Source: Chimonanthus salicifolius (Eukaryota; Streptophyta; Magnoliopsida; Laurales; Calycanthaceae). Taken from it: DNA of 64,000 nucleotides. The translations under genes and the position numbers were made by a program. The DNA lies in assembly GCA_013350335.1 (NCBI GenBank), contig CM023538.1:61927080-61991079 (forward strand). The letters run 5' to 3'. Shown in pieces: positions 22,259 to 34,108 of this stretch. Below the pieces are notes generated by a model. That model did no database searches. It saw nothing but the letters and a program-made list of their open reading frames with translations, and was not told the DNA's origin. How positions within the stretch are numbered: the first letter of the stretch is position 1; each line of letters starts with the position of its first letter.

Positions 22259-22512
22259 GTATTTGCTCACTAGATGACCAACACTGTATTTAGCACTGTA
22301 TCTTGTTTTCTGTAATCAGTTGTAATATGGTTTTCCCTTTCTATGACTTGTAGAAGTTTGTCTGTTATCTACTTTTGTGGGTATCATCTCAGTCTATCAA
22401 TTATGTAAAAATGTGATTCTCATAGTGTAGAAATTGTCCCTAACATTTGGGTTAGGTCTCATTCATGTTGTAGTGATATTATAGACTTTTCAGCTGCAGA
22501 ATATAGGAGTCA

Positions 22513-22640
22513 TCTGGGGTAGTTCAGCTGGTAACTTCGCGCTTCAAAAAGTGAGAGGTTGCGAGTTTGAGTCCCTCTAACGTTAGCCGGTGGCTGTCCA
22601 GTGTAGGTGTGATTCTTCTTTTTTGTTTTACTTGTCCAGA
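22513..22640 (+). mobile_element. tRNA-like SINE head, family 2
   Basis: GGGTAGTTCAGCTGGTAAC resembles a tRNA 5' half with an A box, and GGTTGCGAGTTTGAGTCC is a good B box 35-40 bases on. The cloverleaf is not closed and the sequence continues into a non-tRNA body, so it is a SINE relic, not a tRNA gene. It differs from SINE family 1 in its body. Confidence 0.55.
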
Positions 22641-23542
22641 GGCCAAATAGTGCTAAAAGTCCAATCAAGGGATTCTCTCTCCTCTCCATTGACCTGTTAA
22701 GATAGCTTAACATAAGGCATTTTGGACAAAATTTTGTGTGGATAGTATCACAATGGATTTGAAATTATGTCCATACTGATTAGGTTAAATTGTTAGAATT
22801 AAATTCATATTGTCGTGATGATGTTTTATATGATATCATAATTTAGATTAAAAATTTGGAGGCAAACTAAAGAAATTGAACTTAGGAGGCAAATTTCAAC
22901 AATTTTTTTTTTTTTCGTAATATTTTGAGTTCCAAATTGGAATTGAAGAAAATTCGGGTAGGAGGTGTGATATATAAATATCCTCTAAACCTATCCATTT
23001 CCTAAGGGAGGGAAAAAATAAAAATATATTTTATAATAATAATTATAAAGAAAGAAAGAAGAAAGAAAAAAGAAAAAGAGATTAAGAACCTCCACAACAT
23101 AAAATTACACCTTGCCTATTTTTTATTTTTAAAATATATTTACACCACACTTTGATGACCTAATGAGAGTATCATGATAAGACAACAACAATTATATCAT
23201 AATTTAAGCCCATTATTTATGACTTATTTATTTTTCTTGTACACTTGTATCTTCTTCTACTGCTCCAATTTATTTTCCTAAGCAACTGCTTACGGAAGGG
23301 AAATGACGTGGGAAGAATGAAAAAAAAATTAAAACAAGAAAAATTTAAGAAAAATCTAAAATCGGATAGTCCAAGAATTATATAAAAGAAATACATAAAA
23401 AATTATTTTTATAGTTCTCATTTGATCTTTTTAGTCTTAACTTATAATAATTAATATACAAGTAAGTTAACGTACATAATTTATATATAAAAAAATCAAC
23501 AGATCATAGTCCTTTTAGGTGAAACTACTAAAATATTTGAGT

Positions 23543-23690
23543 CAGGGGTTGAAATATCGGCCGATACGTATCTTATCGGCCGATATATATCGGTTTAGAG
23601 ATGTGAATATCGGCCTTGATATCGGCCGATATTTAAAAAAACGAGGAAGAAAGAGAAAAATATCGGCCGATACCAATTTTTAAACCCCTG
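23543..23690. mobile_element. hAT-type MITE made of ATCGGCCGAT repeats
   Basis: This 148-bp element begins CAGGGGTTGAAATATCGG and ends TTTTTAAACCCCTG. A perfect 8-bp duplication ATTTGAGT flanks it (23535-23542 and 23691-23698). The paralogous site near 33603 (ACATTTGTGTGTCTC) is empty, so insertion followed the A/B duplication. It is the smallest intact member seen. Confidence 0.92.
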
Positions 23691-24041
23691 ATTTGAGTGT
23701 CTGTTTTGTCTGAGTCTAGAGGTTCTAGATGGAATTCGCTTTATAATGAATTTAGATTATTAAAATTGTTATTTTCTTATTTAAAGTTAATTTCTACTCT
23801 CTTTTTTTTTTGATATTATGCATCATATAAGTTGCATTGAACATCATTGAAATTTATTTAAATGATTATATTTTAATATTAAAAATTAAGTAGAATGATT
23901 TTTTCAGCAGTTTTATGAAACTCATAATAATCTATCTATCTATCCAATTTTTTTATTATAAAATGAGTTTGACATCAAGAAGTAAAAACTTATAAATGAA
24001 ATTACTTAAAATAGATATCTATAGTCCAAATTCACTAGAGT

Positions 24042-24459
24042 TGTAATACCCCGTATTTGTGTAAGGTTGGGCGCTACTTGTCCCACATTGCTTATGAAGA
24101 GAGTCGTTCTCTGGGATATAAGTTGAACCCTTCTCCTTCTAGCACAAGGCTTTTTGGGAGCAACAGTGGGTTGGCTCGCCAAAGCAAAGCTGTACGGGCT
24201 TGTGTGTGGGGCCCATAGTGGAAAATATTGTGCTATCGGGATAGGTTGTTACAAATGGTATCAGAGAATGGTTCAACTCTCTGTTTGAGGGTTTGGGCTT
24301 AGTTCTTTTGTGTGCAGAACCGGGGATACCTCTGGCTTTAAGGGTGCAGCACAAGGTTTTGGGAGCAGAAGTGGGTTGGATCGCCAAAGTAAAGGTGTGC
24401 GTGCCTATGTGTGCGGGCCCAAAGGGGACAATATTGTGCTAGCGGGACAGGTCGTTACA
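24042..24459 (+). mobile_element. TRIM-like mini LTR retroelement
   Basis: The left LTR is 24042-24253, starting TGTAATACCCC and ending GTTACA. It is followed at 24256 by TGGTATCAGAG, a primer-binding site for initiator Met tRNA. The right LTR is 5'-truncated, starting near 24345 and ending GTTACA at 24459. The flanking duplication AGAGT is 5 bp (24037-24041, 24460-24464). The paralogous copy B has the empty site CACTAGAGTGCTT near 34172. Only about 90 bases lie between the repeats and there is no coding sequence. Confidence 0.85.
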
Positions 24460-24705
24460 AGAGTGCTTTTGCCCTATATTTATTTTAATTTAATTTTTTT
24501 ATATCATAAATATTTCTACTCTAGAGATTAATTTTAAAAATAAAAGAAATTATTTGTAACTTTGTGTATTAAGTAAGTTCAGAACAAATTAGATTCAAGA
24601 TTTTTTAATCTAAATTTTAATTTTTTAATCAATTAAATTATTTGTTCATCATCTTACCTTATTCCACTCTCTTCTACATAGTCTCGAGCCTTCCTTTATT
24701 TGATA

Positions 24706-25093
24706 CTAGATCTAAAACTCAAGTGGGTTGGACTCAATTTTAATTAATCAAACTCAGCCCAACCCATATAAACAATTATTGAGCCTGATTCGATACAACT
24801 CGAGTTTTTCGTCCAGATAGTCCGACTTAATTTTAGTCTAAATTTGGAAAAAAGAAAACAACAATTGATTTTTTATATTTCTGAAACTCAAGTCGAATTG
24901 AGTTAATTCAGATTGTGTCAGTTGATTTTAAATTCTTGACCTCAATCCGACCTAAATCCTTAATGAGTTTTTTTAATCTCAATTCAATCATTTTCTAAAT
25001 TTATAAATACATAACCCAATTCACTGATTACCCAACTTAAATTTCACCCTACCCAATTCACTGATTACCCAACCTAAATTTCACCTTATTTGA
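24706..25093. mobile_element. Short insertion flanked by 13-bp direct repeats
   Basis: TTATTTGATACTA occurs at both edges (ending near 24707 and near 25097). Copy B of the duplication lacks the sequence between. The interior is full of pyrimidine-rich words such as CAACCC and CCGACC, with an internal direct repeat (CCCAATTCACTGATTACCCA, twice, 25015-25075). The long direct repeat suggests a retroposed insertion, but no tRNA-like head is visible. Confidence 0.5.
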
Positions 25094-26224
25094 TACTAAT
25101 TACCCTACATTATCAGTAATAATAATATTGTTCAACAACTATGTACGATGTGAGGTAGTACTAACAATAACAGCCTTCCATTATTTGTTTACTACTTTGG
25201 AATCTCATTGACTTGTCAAAGGAATCATAAGTTGTAGTCACCACAAAAATGATGATATTATTGATAGGTGTGGGTCAGCCCAATTTATGAAGAGCTTAAA
25301 TATATGTGGATAGGTTGGCAAATGGCCATGAATGTGTATCATGTGAATAATTTTTTATTTTATTTTTTATACTACAATAACACTATATAAGAAGACAGCT
25401 GCTATGACCATTCTACACGTGGCATGTAAAATCTATGTCGCAAATTGTTAACAAATTAAGAATTATGTAAAATTTATTAGTTTGATGAGACTTTTTTATG
25501 AGAATTATTTCAGATTATGAGTCTCTGAGTATGATACTTGGAGGGTTATTTTAAAGAATTTAAAAATATAATGATTTATAAAATTTAAGTCTGATTCAAC
25601 TTTTAATATCTTGAAATCTTGAATCTAACAGGAGTTGGTCTAACACTAAAAAAGTTCTCCTCGTGAAGGAACATTTTGAATTCGTTTTGTGCTCAATACT
25701 CCTCTAAGTTACTTCCCGTAGTTCCTTATTCGGTATGTGTAGGATTAGGAGACTTGCACATGACTCAAGAATTAGTCGAGTTAGAATGTCCTCTAAATAC
25801 AGGTAAAACTCCTAGACACTTTAAAATATATTTTTATAAATATTAAAAATTACAGATATATTACATAAAGTAAATGAAAATTGGATATTTAGGTAAAACT
25901 AGTCAAATCCAATATCTTCACATTTCTAAGACTATATCTTAAGTGGGATCTAATTGATCATGTTAAACTAAGGTTCCAAATCTTTTCTTATTAAGCCGTT
26001 AAGCCTTTGTTTGTCATGCACCAAGTCAAGTCAAGCATCCGAAGTCCTAACCATGCAGGTTAAAAGCTGTTTCTTACACATTCATGGTCCACCACTTCTA
26101 CTTCACAGAAATGTTGCTATCATTTCACCCTCACAATGAATACCGAGATTGTGATAAATTGATAGACCTTGATATTTTCATGGGGAGAGAGATGGGTCTA
26201 CTGCTCTAATATTTTCACGGGAGG

Positions 26225-26330
26225 TGTTAGCTTCGAGGTTTTATAGCCTCACTTACGTTTTAAGGGCAGTGGGTATCACTCATGGGGGTTTATGTTGGGT
26301 TTTCGACACGTAAATTAAAAAAAAAAAAAT
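26225..26330 (+). mobile_element. SINE family 1, 3' fragment
   Basis: Body words (GTGGGTATCACTCATGGGGGTTT) followed by ACACGTAAATT and an A-run match the 3' part of the SINEs at 3480 and 28800. The tRNA-like head is too decayed to call. Confidence 0.5.
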
Positions 26331-26910
26331 GTCGAAATGGGACAACTTCAGCAAAATAGAAGGTCCAAAATACATAATATTTTTCTGAAAGTACATAATA
26401 TTTTTAATGATGGAATTTGAATTCTACCAATTTTAAAATATGATTTTTCAAGTTTGATGAGATCAGCATCGAAGATCAAACTGCAGATATGGTGATCGAA
26501 TACATGGGCCTGTTTAAGAGGTCCATGTGCATTGAATTCCTTTGGTTTACTATTGTTGCCTTTTGGTAAGTTTGTGAGTGTTTAGTTAATAAAATGTTGT
26601 TTGAAGTGTTTAATTGTGCAATCATATTACCATGATTTATTTTAGCATTTGAATGTTGTCTATCAAAAACAGGAAAAAATATTGAAACTGATACTTATGT
26701 AGGTTTTACATGATGAGTCAACCCAAATGTTTACTTGCCCACAAAATGGACTAAAATGGGCTGGGTCGAGCTTTTAAGTTCCCTAACTAGGTGTTGGCCC
26801 TGGGCTTCTAGTCCAAAAGACTAGCTTGATAGGTGGAATTCCTCAGCCATATATAACTCTCTCTTTTTCTCTTCCTCTCACTTGATGTGGGACTCGTTCC
26901 TACCCAACAC

Positions 26911-28041
26911 TAGGGCTGACCCTAGCTATAGGCGAAGTAGGCAGTCGCCTAGAGTTCCCAAGTCCATAAGCTCCTTTACTATATGTTAAATAGTTAATAA
27001 TGTATAATTAAAGCATAAGTTTATTCTTGTCCAGTCGGTCAATGTTGTCCTTGTGTATTCTAAGGACCCAGGATTAAATCCAAGCTACATTATTAATAAT
27101 TTTTTTTATTTTTATCAAGTTATTTAATAATAATAATAAAAAATAACAATAATTTGAATTAATACTACTTAAAATCATTTGACTATTTGATAAATTTTCT
27201 ACTCTATTTAAAGCGTAGGTTTTTAAAAAAATTAAAATAATGATAGTAACAATCATAATAATTATTACTATAATCCTCATTTTATTGAGTTTAATAATAA
27301 TAATAAAATAATTTTAATTAATAAAGAATATTTTAAAATATATATATCATCTAAATAAAGAGTAAGAGAAATCTATATTGAGTTGATAATTTTGAATTAA
27401 ATATAATTTAAAGCTTTTAAAATTTGAAGAGATGAAAAAACATAGCTTTATTCATTTGATCAATTTAGATTTTATTAGAAGTAATATACAAGTATAAATC
27501 ATTATAATTAAGATAATTTTTAATTTTTTTAAAAATACAGAAAATTTGAAAAATTAAAATAATAATAATATCTTCGTTTTAAATGAGAATTTGCATTAGT
27601 GTCACACGCAAATATAATAAAAGATGCAGTACCAAAAGAATGAATTTCCAAATTACATAAAAAGAATGAATTGTTGTTTTCCAAATGCATGAATTGCTTA
27701 TACAATAATATTTAATTATACCAGTTACAGTTACCTATGCAGAAATAAGTTTTTCAAAGTTAAAACTGATAAAATGTCACACGAAAGATTCAATGGATTA
27801 GCTATCTTATCTATTGAAAAATAAATGTTAAAAAAACTTGAATATAGTAATTTAATTAGTAATTTTGCATGTAAAAATAAAAATAAATTTTAAATAATAC
27901 TTTGTTATAAATTTGATTATGATATTTTATTTAGCTTCACACATTGTAAAAAAAAATTGTATGATTTTATTTTTTATGAGTAGATAAGGGCCCCATCTTA
28001 AAAATTCGCCTACGGCCCCTGAAATCTCAGGGCCGGCCCTG
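26911..28041. mobile_element. Non-autonomous hAT element, CAGGGCCGGCCCTG type
   Basis: The left end is TAGGGCTGACCCTAG and the right end is CAGGGCCGGCCCTG. A perfect 8-bp duplication CCCAACAC flanks it (26903-26910 and 28042-28049). The 8-bp duplication and terminal sequence fit hAT. The 1.1-kb interior is AT-rich with no transposase frame or BED or hAT dimerisation motif. A 154-bp relative is at 49358-49511. Confidence 0.87.
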
Positions 28042-28182
28042 CCCAACACTAGACAAGCTTACGGTCTCGTACTTTAACTTAAAAATCCTGATGTGCTTCA
28101 ATTGAGCTAGGGCTTTGACAGTATAGATGGGCTTGAACAAAGGCCTCGTGGATGTCCTGCCAAACTCGGCCCGTAAACAGCC

Positions 28183-28790
28183 CTAGCTCTTGGGCCTGGC
28201 AGGTCCATTTGATGATTCCTTTGGGCTTTGCTTCATTCTTTTCAAATTTATAAGAGCATTCAGTAAATCTATTTTTTGGTTGGGTTCACAATTTGGTGGG
28301 TGTATTTGATTTTGGGTGGACCTTTCGGTATGTGTAGTTCGATGTTTTATTGATTTTATGAATTTTCTGAATTTGGGCTTTGAAGGAAAATTGAGTGAGT
28401 CCATTTGTATTTAGGTCTATTATTTCCAATGGGATTTGTCTGGATTAATTGGTGTTTATTATTTATACTCAGAGGGCTATTTAGTTGATTTCTTTGCCCA
28501 CTTATTTAACCCATTTGAAATTTTTACAACTATATTTTTATGTAATTCTTCTACTCAAAGGATATTTCAACTATATTTTTGGCTATAATTTTTACAATTT
28601 GGAAAATGCTGTAGTATACTTTGATGAACCAAAATATGATAGATCGTGTGATTGATTGTATAGTTTATAATATAATCAAATGAAAATTAAACCTATAAAA
28701 ATAATCTTCAGAAAGATGAAATTTTAACTTTAATTATAATGATAAAATGTATGCAAAGGCCTTCTACAATTAATGAAATTCTTTTCCATT
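28183..28790. other. Intergenic, nothing recognised
   Basis: No domain-bearing frame or repeat ends found. Confidence 0.4.
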
Positions 28791-28799
28791 CTATCTCAA

Positions 28800-28945
28800 T
28801 TAGAGTTGCCTCTCGCCTCAAGAACAGAGAGGTTGCGGGTTTGAGCCCCCATGGCCTAACCTTGGTGTGCTCTAGGAGTAGTGGACTCACCCATGGGGGT
28901 TTTACGCTGGGTATCATGTAGTTTTCCACATGTAAATTAAAAAAG
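28800..28945 (+). mobile_element. tRNA-derived SINE, family 1, 5' eroded
   Basis: A B-box GGTTGCGGGTTTGAGCCC is followed by the family body (TAACCTTGGTGTGCTCTAGG, then GTGGACTCACCCATGGGGGT), ending TTTTCCACATGTAAATT and an A-run. The A-box half is degraded. Confidence 0.7.
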
Positions 28946-29342
28946 AAAATTCACTAAACTTTAAATGAAAAATAATAAAATAATATATAACTTTATATAA
29001 ATTGTTATTAGTTTAATTAATATTTTACTTAAAAGGTACCATCATGTAATAACAAGTGGAACTTGCATGAGGTTTTGGCTTAGCACATTCATCTAGCATG
29101 AAGATTTTTGAACTTTAGTAAACTGAGGTCATAGTTGTAGTATTTAATTTTTTTTTTTTCTGAAAATTGTTGCCTACTAAAACTCAAAATTCTTATTTTA
29201 AATGCTTTCTTTTTAAAATTGGAGTCAAATAAAAAAATTGAACTTGGAGGCAAATTTCAATAAAAATTAAAAAAATTGGTAATTTTTTTAGTCTCAAATT
29301 GAAATTGAAGAAAATTTGGATCAGAAGTGTGATATATAAATA

Positions 29343-32205
29343 CTAGGGGTGTAAACGGACCTGGATCCGGCCCACGGACCGTCCGGCCCGGCCCGAAAAA
29401 TAAACATACAGGCCGGATCCTGAGGTCCACGGACTCGGACTCGGACTGTCCGTTTAATTTTGGACGGGCCGCGGAAGGTCCGCGGACAGTCAGCGAGCCC
29501 GTCGGACGGTCAGCGCACATTTCCATTTCTCGGACGGTCCGCGCATTTCCATTTCTAAAGCTTCCGTAAGAACCCTTCGTATCAACCCTAGCCGTTCTTT
29601 TATCTTCCTTCTCTTTGCCCCTTCGAAAGCAAGCACTGTGTCTCCATCTCTCGCCTTCGCCCTTCGCCCCTGCCGCTTGGGTTCTCGATCGCTTTCTCTC
29701 GCCGTCGTTCTCGATCGCCCAAAACCCTTCTCTCGCAGTCGCTTTGCTCCCTCTCTTCCCTTCTCTTGCCGTCTCTTTCTCGGATTTTACTCTCTTTCTC
29801 ACTCAATCTCTTCCCTTCTCTCTCAGTTCTCTCAATCCTCTCCCTCAACCCTCTTCTCTGTTCGGATTTGCAGCGGCGAACGCCGTCGCCCTTTGCCCCT
29901 TTGCTGCCGCTTGGGTCGCTCCTTGTCGCCGCCCTACGCATCCGTCACAGGTAATTTATTTACTTTTGTGGTTTGTCTTTTGCAACCTTTTTTGTCTGAT
30001 ATGCATTGCATCCATAACAAAAATTGTCAGTCCAAGTACTGGACAATTCACAACACATTCAGTAATCATGTATTGTTGAATAAAATTCATGCAGAACCCA
30101 TACTTTCAGAGAAAAAGATAAGCAATGGAAGTATGAAACTACCATTTTGGGAGGCGATGTGAGGGCTTCGGGCATCTTAGATGAATCTATTATTTTAGGA
30201 GCTTCAGTGTCAGTACATCTTTCCCTCCTTTCCCATCTCTCAACTAGAGATCGTGTCCTTCCTGGTTCAACTGCCAAAATGAAAATCAAAACAATGTAAA
30301 GTCTATCAAAAAATACTTGTGTTTGTGGAATAAGAAATTCCAAAGTCTCACCTTTAACACATTTCACTGAGTTTATTCCTCTGCAGGAATCGAGTGAGTC
30401 AGCATCTGTAATAACAACTGTCCTCAGAAATAAAATTTCACAAACAAATAATTGCAATAATTTCACAAACAAAGTTAGATAGGAAAACGATCTTTATTAA
30501 GGTCAAAGGATTCTGGATGGAGATTGTGAAGTTTTGACACCATGCATTCTTGAAGTTCAAAGATTCAGGGGATGAAATATAAATTTCAGCATGGGAATTA
30601 TGAGATCCTATAGAACTCCAGTTCAGGGGATTTCCTTCAGTGGGCATCATTTTTTAATTTCAATGCCTGAACCACTTCAATTATAGATTTCTCGGATTCT
30701 CACTAAAACCTTCAATGTCACCCAACATCAAAATGGCTCCAGGAATTCCTCAAATTCAAGAATAAGCAGAATTTTCTATTTTCAGAATTCAAGGAATATA
30801 AATTCTGGTAGAAACTTTTGATATTGTGAAATGAATTTATGTGGAAGTTACAAAACTATTAAAAAAAAGCTGTGGTTGGAGGAGGAGGAATGTCAGAGTG
30901 GGAATTGTGACACCACTGTCTTCTTCCAGTTCCATGGGATTTGAAATTCTCATTTGAAAGTGTTGTTGTTGAATTCCTATGACACAGCCGTTATAAATTA
31001 TTGGGTGGAATTGAGGTTTTATGGAATTCACAATTTTTTTCTTTGAATTCCATTTGTAGTGGAATGGAAATTTTAGTGTGGGTATTATGAGATTGCAAAC
31101 AATTCCAATTTAGGGTATTCCATTCAGCCTTCAGTGGTGTTATGTTGGAATTCTAAAGCCTGAACCACTTTAATTATAGAATTCTCAGTTTCTACTAAAA
31201 CCTTCAAGTAGCAATAGCATTGCCAATTCCAGAGCTTAAGGAATTATAAGTTATGCTAGAAATTTCAACGAGACAAGCTTTAGATTGTGTAATTTTCTGA
31301 TTCCAGCCAATAATTTGAAGCGTGCCCAATGCAAAATGGCAATTGCATTCAGAATTTGCTATTTCTGGAATTTGAAGAATCTTGAACTCAGGAGGCACTT
31401 CTGCCAAACATGCTTATTGTGATTTCTGGGATTTTATGAATTGGGTTTCATGTTTTTGTGATTTCTGGGATTTTGTGTTGGCCTTTGCAAGCAGTGACTT
31501 GATTGAATCTATTTTCAGTGGTTTGATCATATGGTGAATTTTGATTAGCTGGATTTCTTTGTTCCTTTCTTTGCTATAAAGTCACTATTTTTTTTCCTTA
31601 AAATCATGGATCTAGTGATTTTGTAGGATCTAGGAATTGGGATTTATTTATTAGGTGATTTGGGTATTTTGGACTCAATAGACTGCAAGTTGGTTGAACT
31701 ATTTAGTGGTTTTGATTGTTTGGTGGTGTTTGTTCTGTTGGGTTTTCTTTTGGTCTTATTTCTATTTTAAAATGACCGGTCTTTTTCTTTTGATGGTTTT
31801 GGTGGGATTTTTTTTTCTTGGGTTGATTTTGATCTTTTTGGTCTTTGTATCCAGTGAGTTGATTAGACTTGGAACTGCAATCTTATCTTCTACTTATGTT
31901 TTCTCTACTCTTTCCCTTTCCTGCAACCCACTTCCACTACTCCAAAGGATACTTGTTTTCATTTCTAACACTGGTCTAAATTTCATCCCTTCTTACATTT
32001 GGGCCTCTTTTGAAATTTCTAAATATCAAAATTAAAATTTTTGACAAGACCCACATGGGTCCAACTATAAGTTAAATATTGGTTGACATTTTTTTAAAAA
32101 CTATCTTAAATGTGATTTGGGAAAATATCTTCCTTAGAAATAGCCTTGTTATGGAACATCATTTCCTCAAGTGTTCTATTGTTTGAGAGCTCTATTCTTA
32201 CCAAG
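29343..32205. mobile_element. Probable hAT element insertion without recognisable transposase
   Basis: It starts TAGGGGTGTAAACGGACC, a typical hAT-like terminus, followed by GC-rich CGGACCGTCCGG-type subterminal repeats to about 29550. A CT-rich block at 29585-29950 ends in CACAG/GTAATTT, which looks like a 5' leader exon with a splice donor. The rest (30000-32200) holds AT-rich DNA and an internal direct duplication. The block is absent from copy A. I cannot find the right terminus or a matching 8-bp duplication, so the element may be truncated or composite. Confidence 0.5.
30530..31290. repeat. Diverged internal direct duplication
   Basis: The stretch at about 30570-30730 (GGGAATTATGAGATCC ... 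GCCTGAACCACTTCAATTAT ... ACTAAAACCTTCAA) recurs at about 31070-31210 with the same order and spacing. The units are about 490 bases apart and diverged. Confidence 0.65.
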
Positions 32206-32964
32206 TGTAAGGGAAAGAAAAAAAAAATAAAAATATATTTTATAATAATTATAATAAAGAAAGCAAGAAAAGACTGTTAGAGTAGACTCGGAGATTTCCT
32301 TAAGTTCTTTTAAAAAAAGAAAGCAAGGAAAAAAGAAAGAAGAAAAGAAGCAGCCTGAAAGGTATTAACTATTAAGAACTTCTACACCGTAAAAGTGCAC
32401 CTTGCCCATTTTTATTTAAAAAATATATTTAATGTTTATTATAATTTTCAAAATAATAATTTGGGTTTAATTTAGTTCGTACATTGTAGGTCATGTCTTT
32501 GGCTTGATGACGAGACATGCGTTTGGTTCGAGGATAGGTTGGGTCATGAATGTCAATTAATATTTTTATTTAAGGTTAGTGGGTTCATGAATATCAATCA
32601 ATACTTTTATGAAAGGTAGATTGGGTCATGAATGTCAATTATATGTGACATCTGTTATTGCATTGGCAACATTAAATTTAGATGACAATGTAAGCTTTGC
32701 ATCATTCACTTGAATAAAGAAAATAATTTAATTGATAAATTATTATAAAACTCTGTTGTCACACAAAATAAAAATAATAATTGTGAAAGTAAAATATATA
32801 AATGTTCATTTTATAAAAATCACAAATAATATTTGTATTCTATAAAATAATTATATATGCATTAAATACAATAAACTCTCTATAGTGTATTACTCTATAA
32901 AGTTATAATTTATCTAAAATAATGTAGTATTCTATAAAGTTATAATATATTTAAAAATATTTTT

Positions 32965-33305
32965 TTAAATAATAAAATTCTCTTTAAAACTTTAAAGTTA
33001 TTTTTTAAGCACTGTGTATTTCCAAAATTTTTCAAATTAAATACCCGGGCTAATTACGATAACCATAAAAATACTTTGAGACTTTAAGGTCTTTTGACAC
33101 TCCCAAATGTGTTTTTGGCACAGGAATACCTTTATTTATAAAACACTGTGTTTTAAGCATTTGGGAGTCTCAAAAGACCTTAAATTTTTAAAGTATTTTT
33201 ATCATGCTATCGTAATTAGTCCGGATATTCAATTTGAGAAATTTTGGAAATACATAGTGCTTAAAAAATAATTTTTTAAATAATAAAATCTCCTTTAAAT
33301 CTTTA
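32965..33305. mobile_element. Fold-back MITE, copy 2
   Basis: A long imperfect palindrome with the same plan and words as 19290-19655 (TTAAGCACTGTGTATTTCC, GCTAATTACGATAA, TCTTTTGACACTCCC and their inverses TTTGGGAGTCTCAAAAGACC, ATCGTAATTAGTCC, GAAATACATAGTGCTTAA). The centre is near 33140. No coding capacity. Absent from copy A of the duplication. Confidence 0.8.
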
Positions 33306-33876
33306 AAATTTCTACCGGTGGAATTTATTTTCATAGGAAACTGTTGTTGATGTCATTGCTTACGGAAGGGAAGTGACGTGGGAAGAATGCACTTTTAAGT
33401 AGAAAAAAAGATAAATTTAAGAAAAATCTAAAATGGGATAATCCAAGATTTATATAAAAGAAAATAGATAAAAATATTTTTATAATTCTCATTTGATCAT
33501 CTTAGTCTTTATCTTATGATAATTAATGTAAAAATGAGTTTATGTGCATCATTCTATAAAAAAATCAACATATCAGAGTTCTTTTAGGTGGAAGTAGTAA
33601 AACATTTGTGTGTCTCTTTTGTCCAAGTAAATTTAGATTATTAAAACTATTATTTTTTATTTAAATTTAAATTCCATTTTTTTTTTTTACATTTTACATC
33701 ATATAAATTGCATTGAGCATCATCAATATTTATTTAAAGATTTTATTCTGATATTAAAAATTAAGTAGGATGACTTAGTTAATCCATTTTCACCAATTTC
33801 ATAAAACTCATTATAATCTATCTATCTAAACTTTTTATTATAAAATGAGTTTGACATCTCATTTTATAATTAGAAG

Positions 33877-34108
33877 CAGGGGTACAAATATCGGCCGATA
33901 CATATCGTATCGGCCGATATGTATCGGTTTTTAAGCTATGAATATCGGCCGATACATATCGTTATCGGCCGAAATTCACAATATCGGCTGCAATATCGGC
34001 CGTATCATATCGGCCGATATCAAAATATCGGCCGATATCTTAAAAAAAATGGAGGAAAGAGAAAAATATCGGCCGATATATCGGCCGATACCGATTTTTA
34101 AACCCCTG
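33877..34108. mobile_element. hAT-type MITE made of ATCGGCCGAT repeats
   Basis: This 232-bp element begins CAGGGGTACAAATATCGG and ends CCGATTTTTAAACCCCTG. A perfect 8-bp duplication ATTAGAAG flanks it (33869-33876, 34109-34116). Copy A near 23965 has the uninterrupted GACATCAAGAAGTAAAAAC, so this copy too inserted after the duplication. About ten ATCGGCCGAT words fill the interior. Confidence 0.92.

Larger units (their letters stand above)
22870..26215. repeat. Older direct segmental duplication, copy A
   Basis: The order of unique words matches 29220-38370: TTGAACTTAGGAGGCAAATTTC (29240); TGCTTACGGAAGGGAA (33357); GATAGGTGTGGGTCAGCC (34860); CACCAAGTCAAGTCAAGCA (36640); GGTCCACCACTTCTACT (37812). 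Copy A is shorter because copy B holds large later insertions. Copy A in turn holds the 23543 MITE, the 24042 mini-LTR element and the 24706 insertion, all absent from copy B. Confidence 0.85.

Noticed and set aside
22513..22580. Possible functional tRNA gene
   Set aside because: A and B boxes are present but acceptor and anticodon stems do not close, and the sequence runs on into a SINE-like body.
24042..24459. Cassandra-type TRIM
   Set aside because: Cassandra LTRs contain a 5S rRNA-like sequence with its promoter boxes; I do not see it here.
29257..29941. Arg/Glu-rich open frames on the minus strand
   Set aside because: They arise from the CT-rich block of the hAT-like insertion and are low-complexity with no family resemblance.
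31694..32035. Hydrophobic 113-residue open frame
   Set aside because: Its hydrophobicity comes from T-rich DNA (TTT, TTG, GTT codons); there is no homology signal and the frame is isolated.
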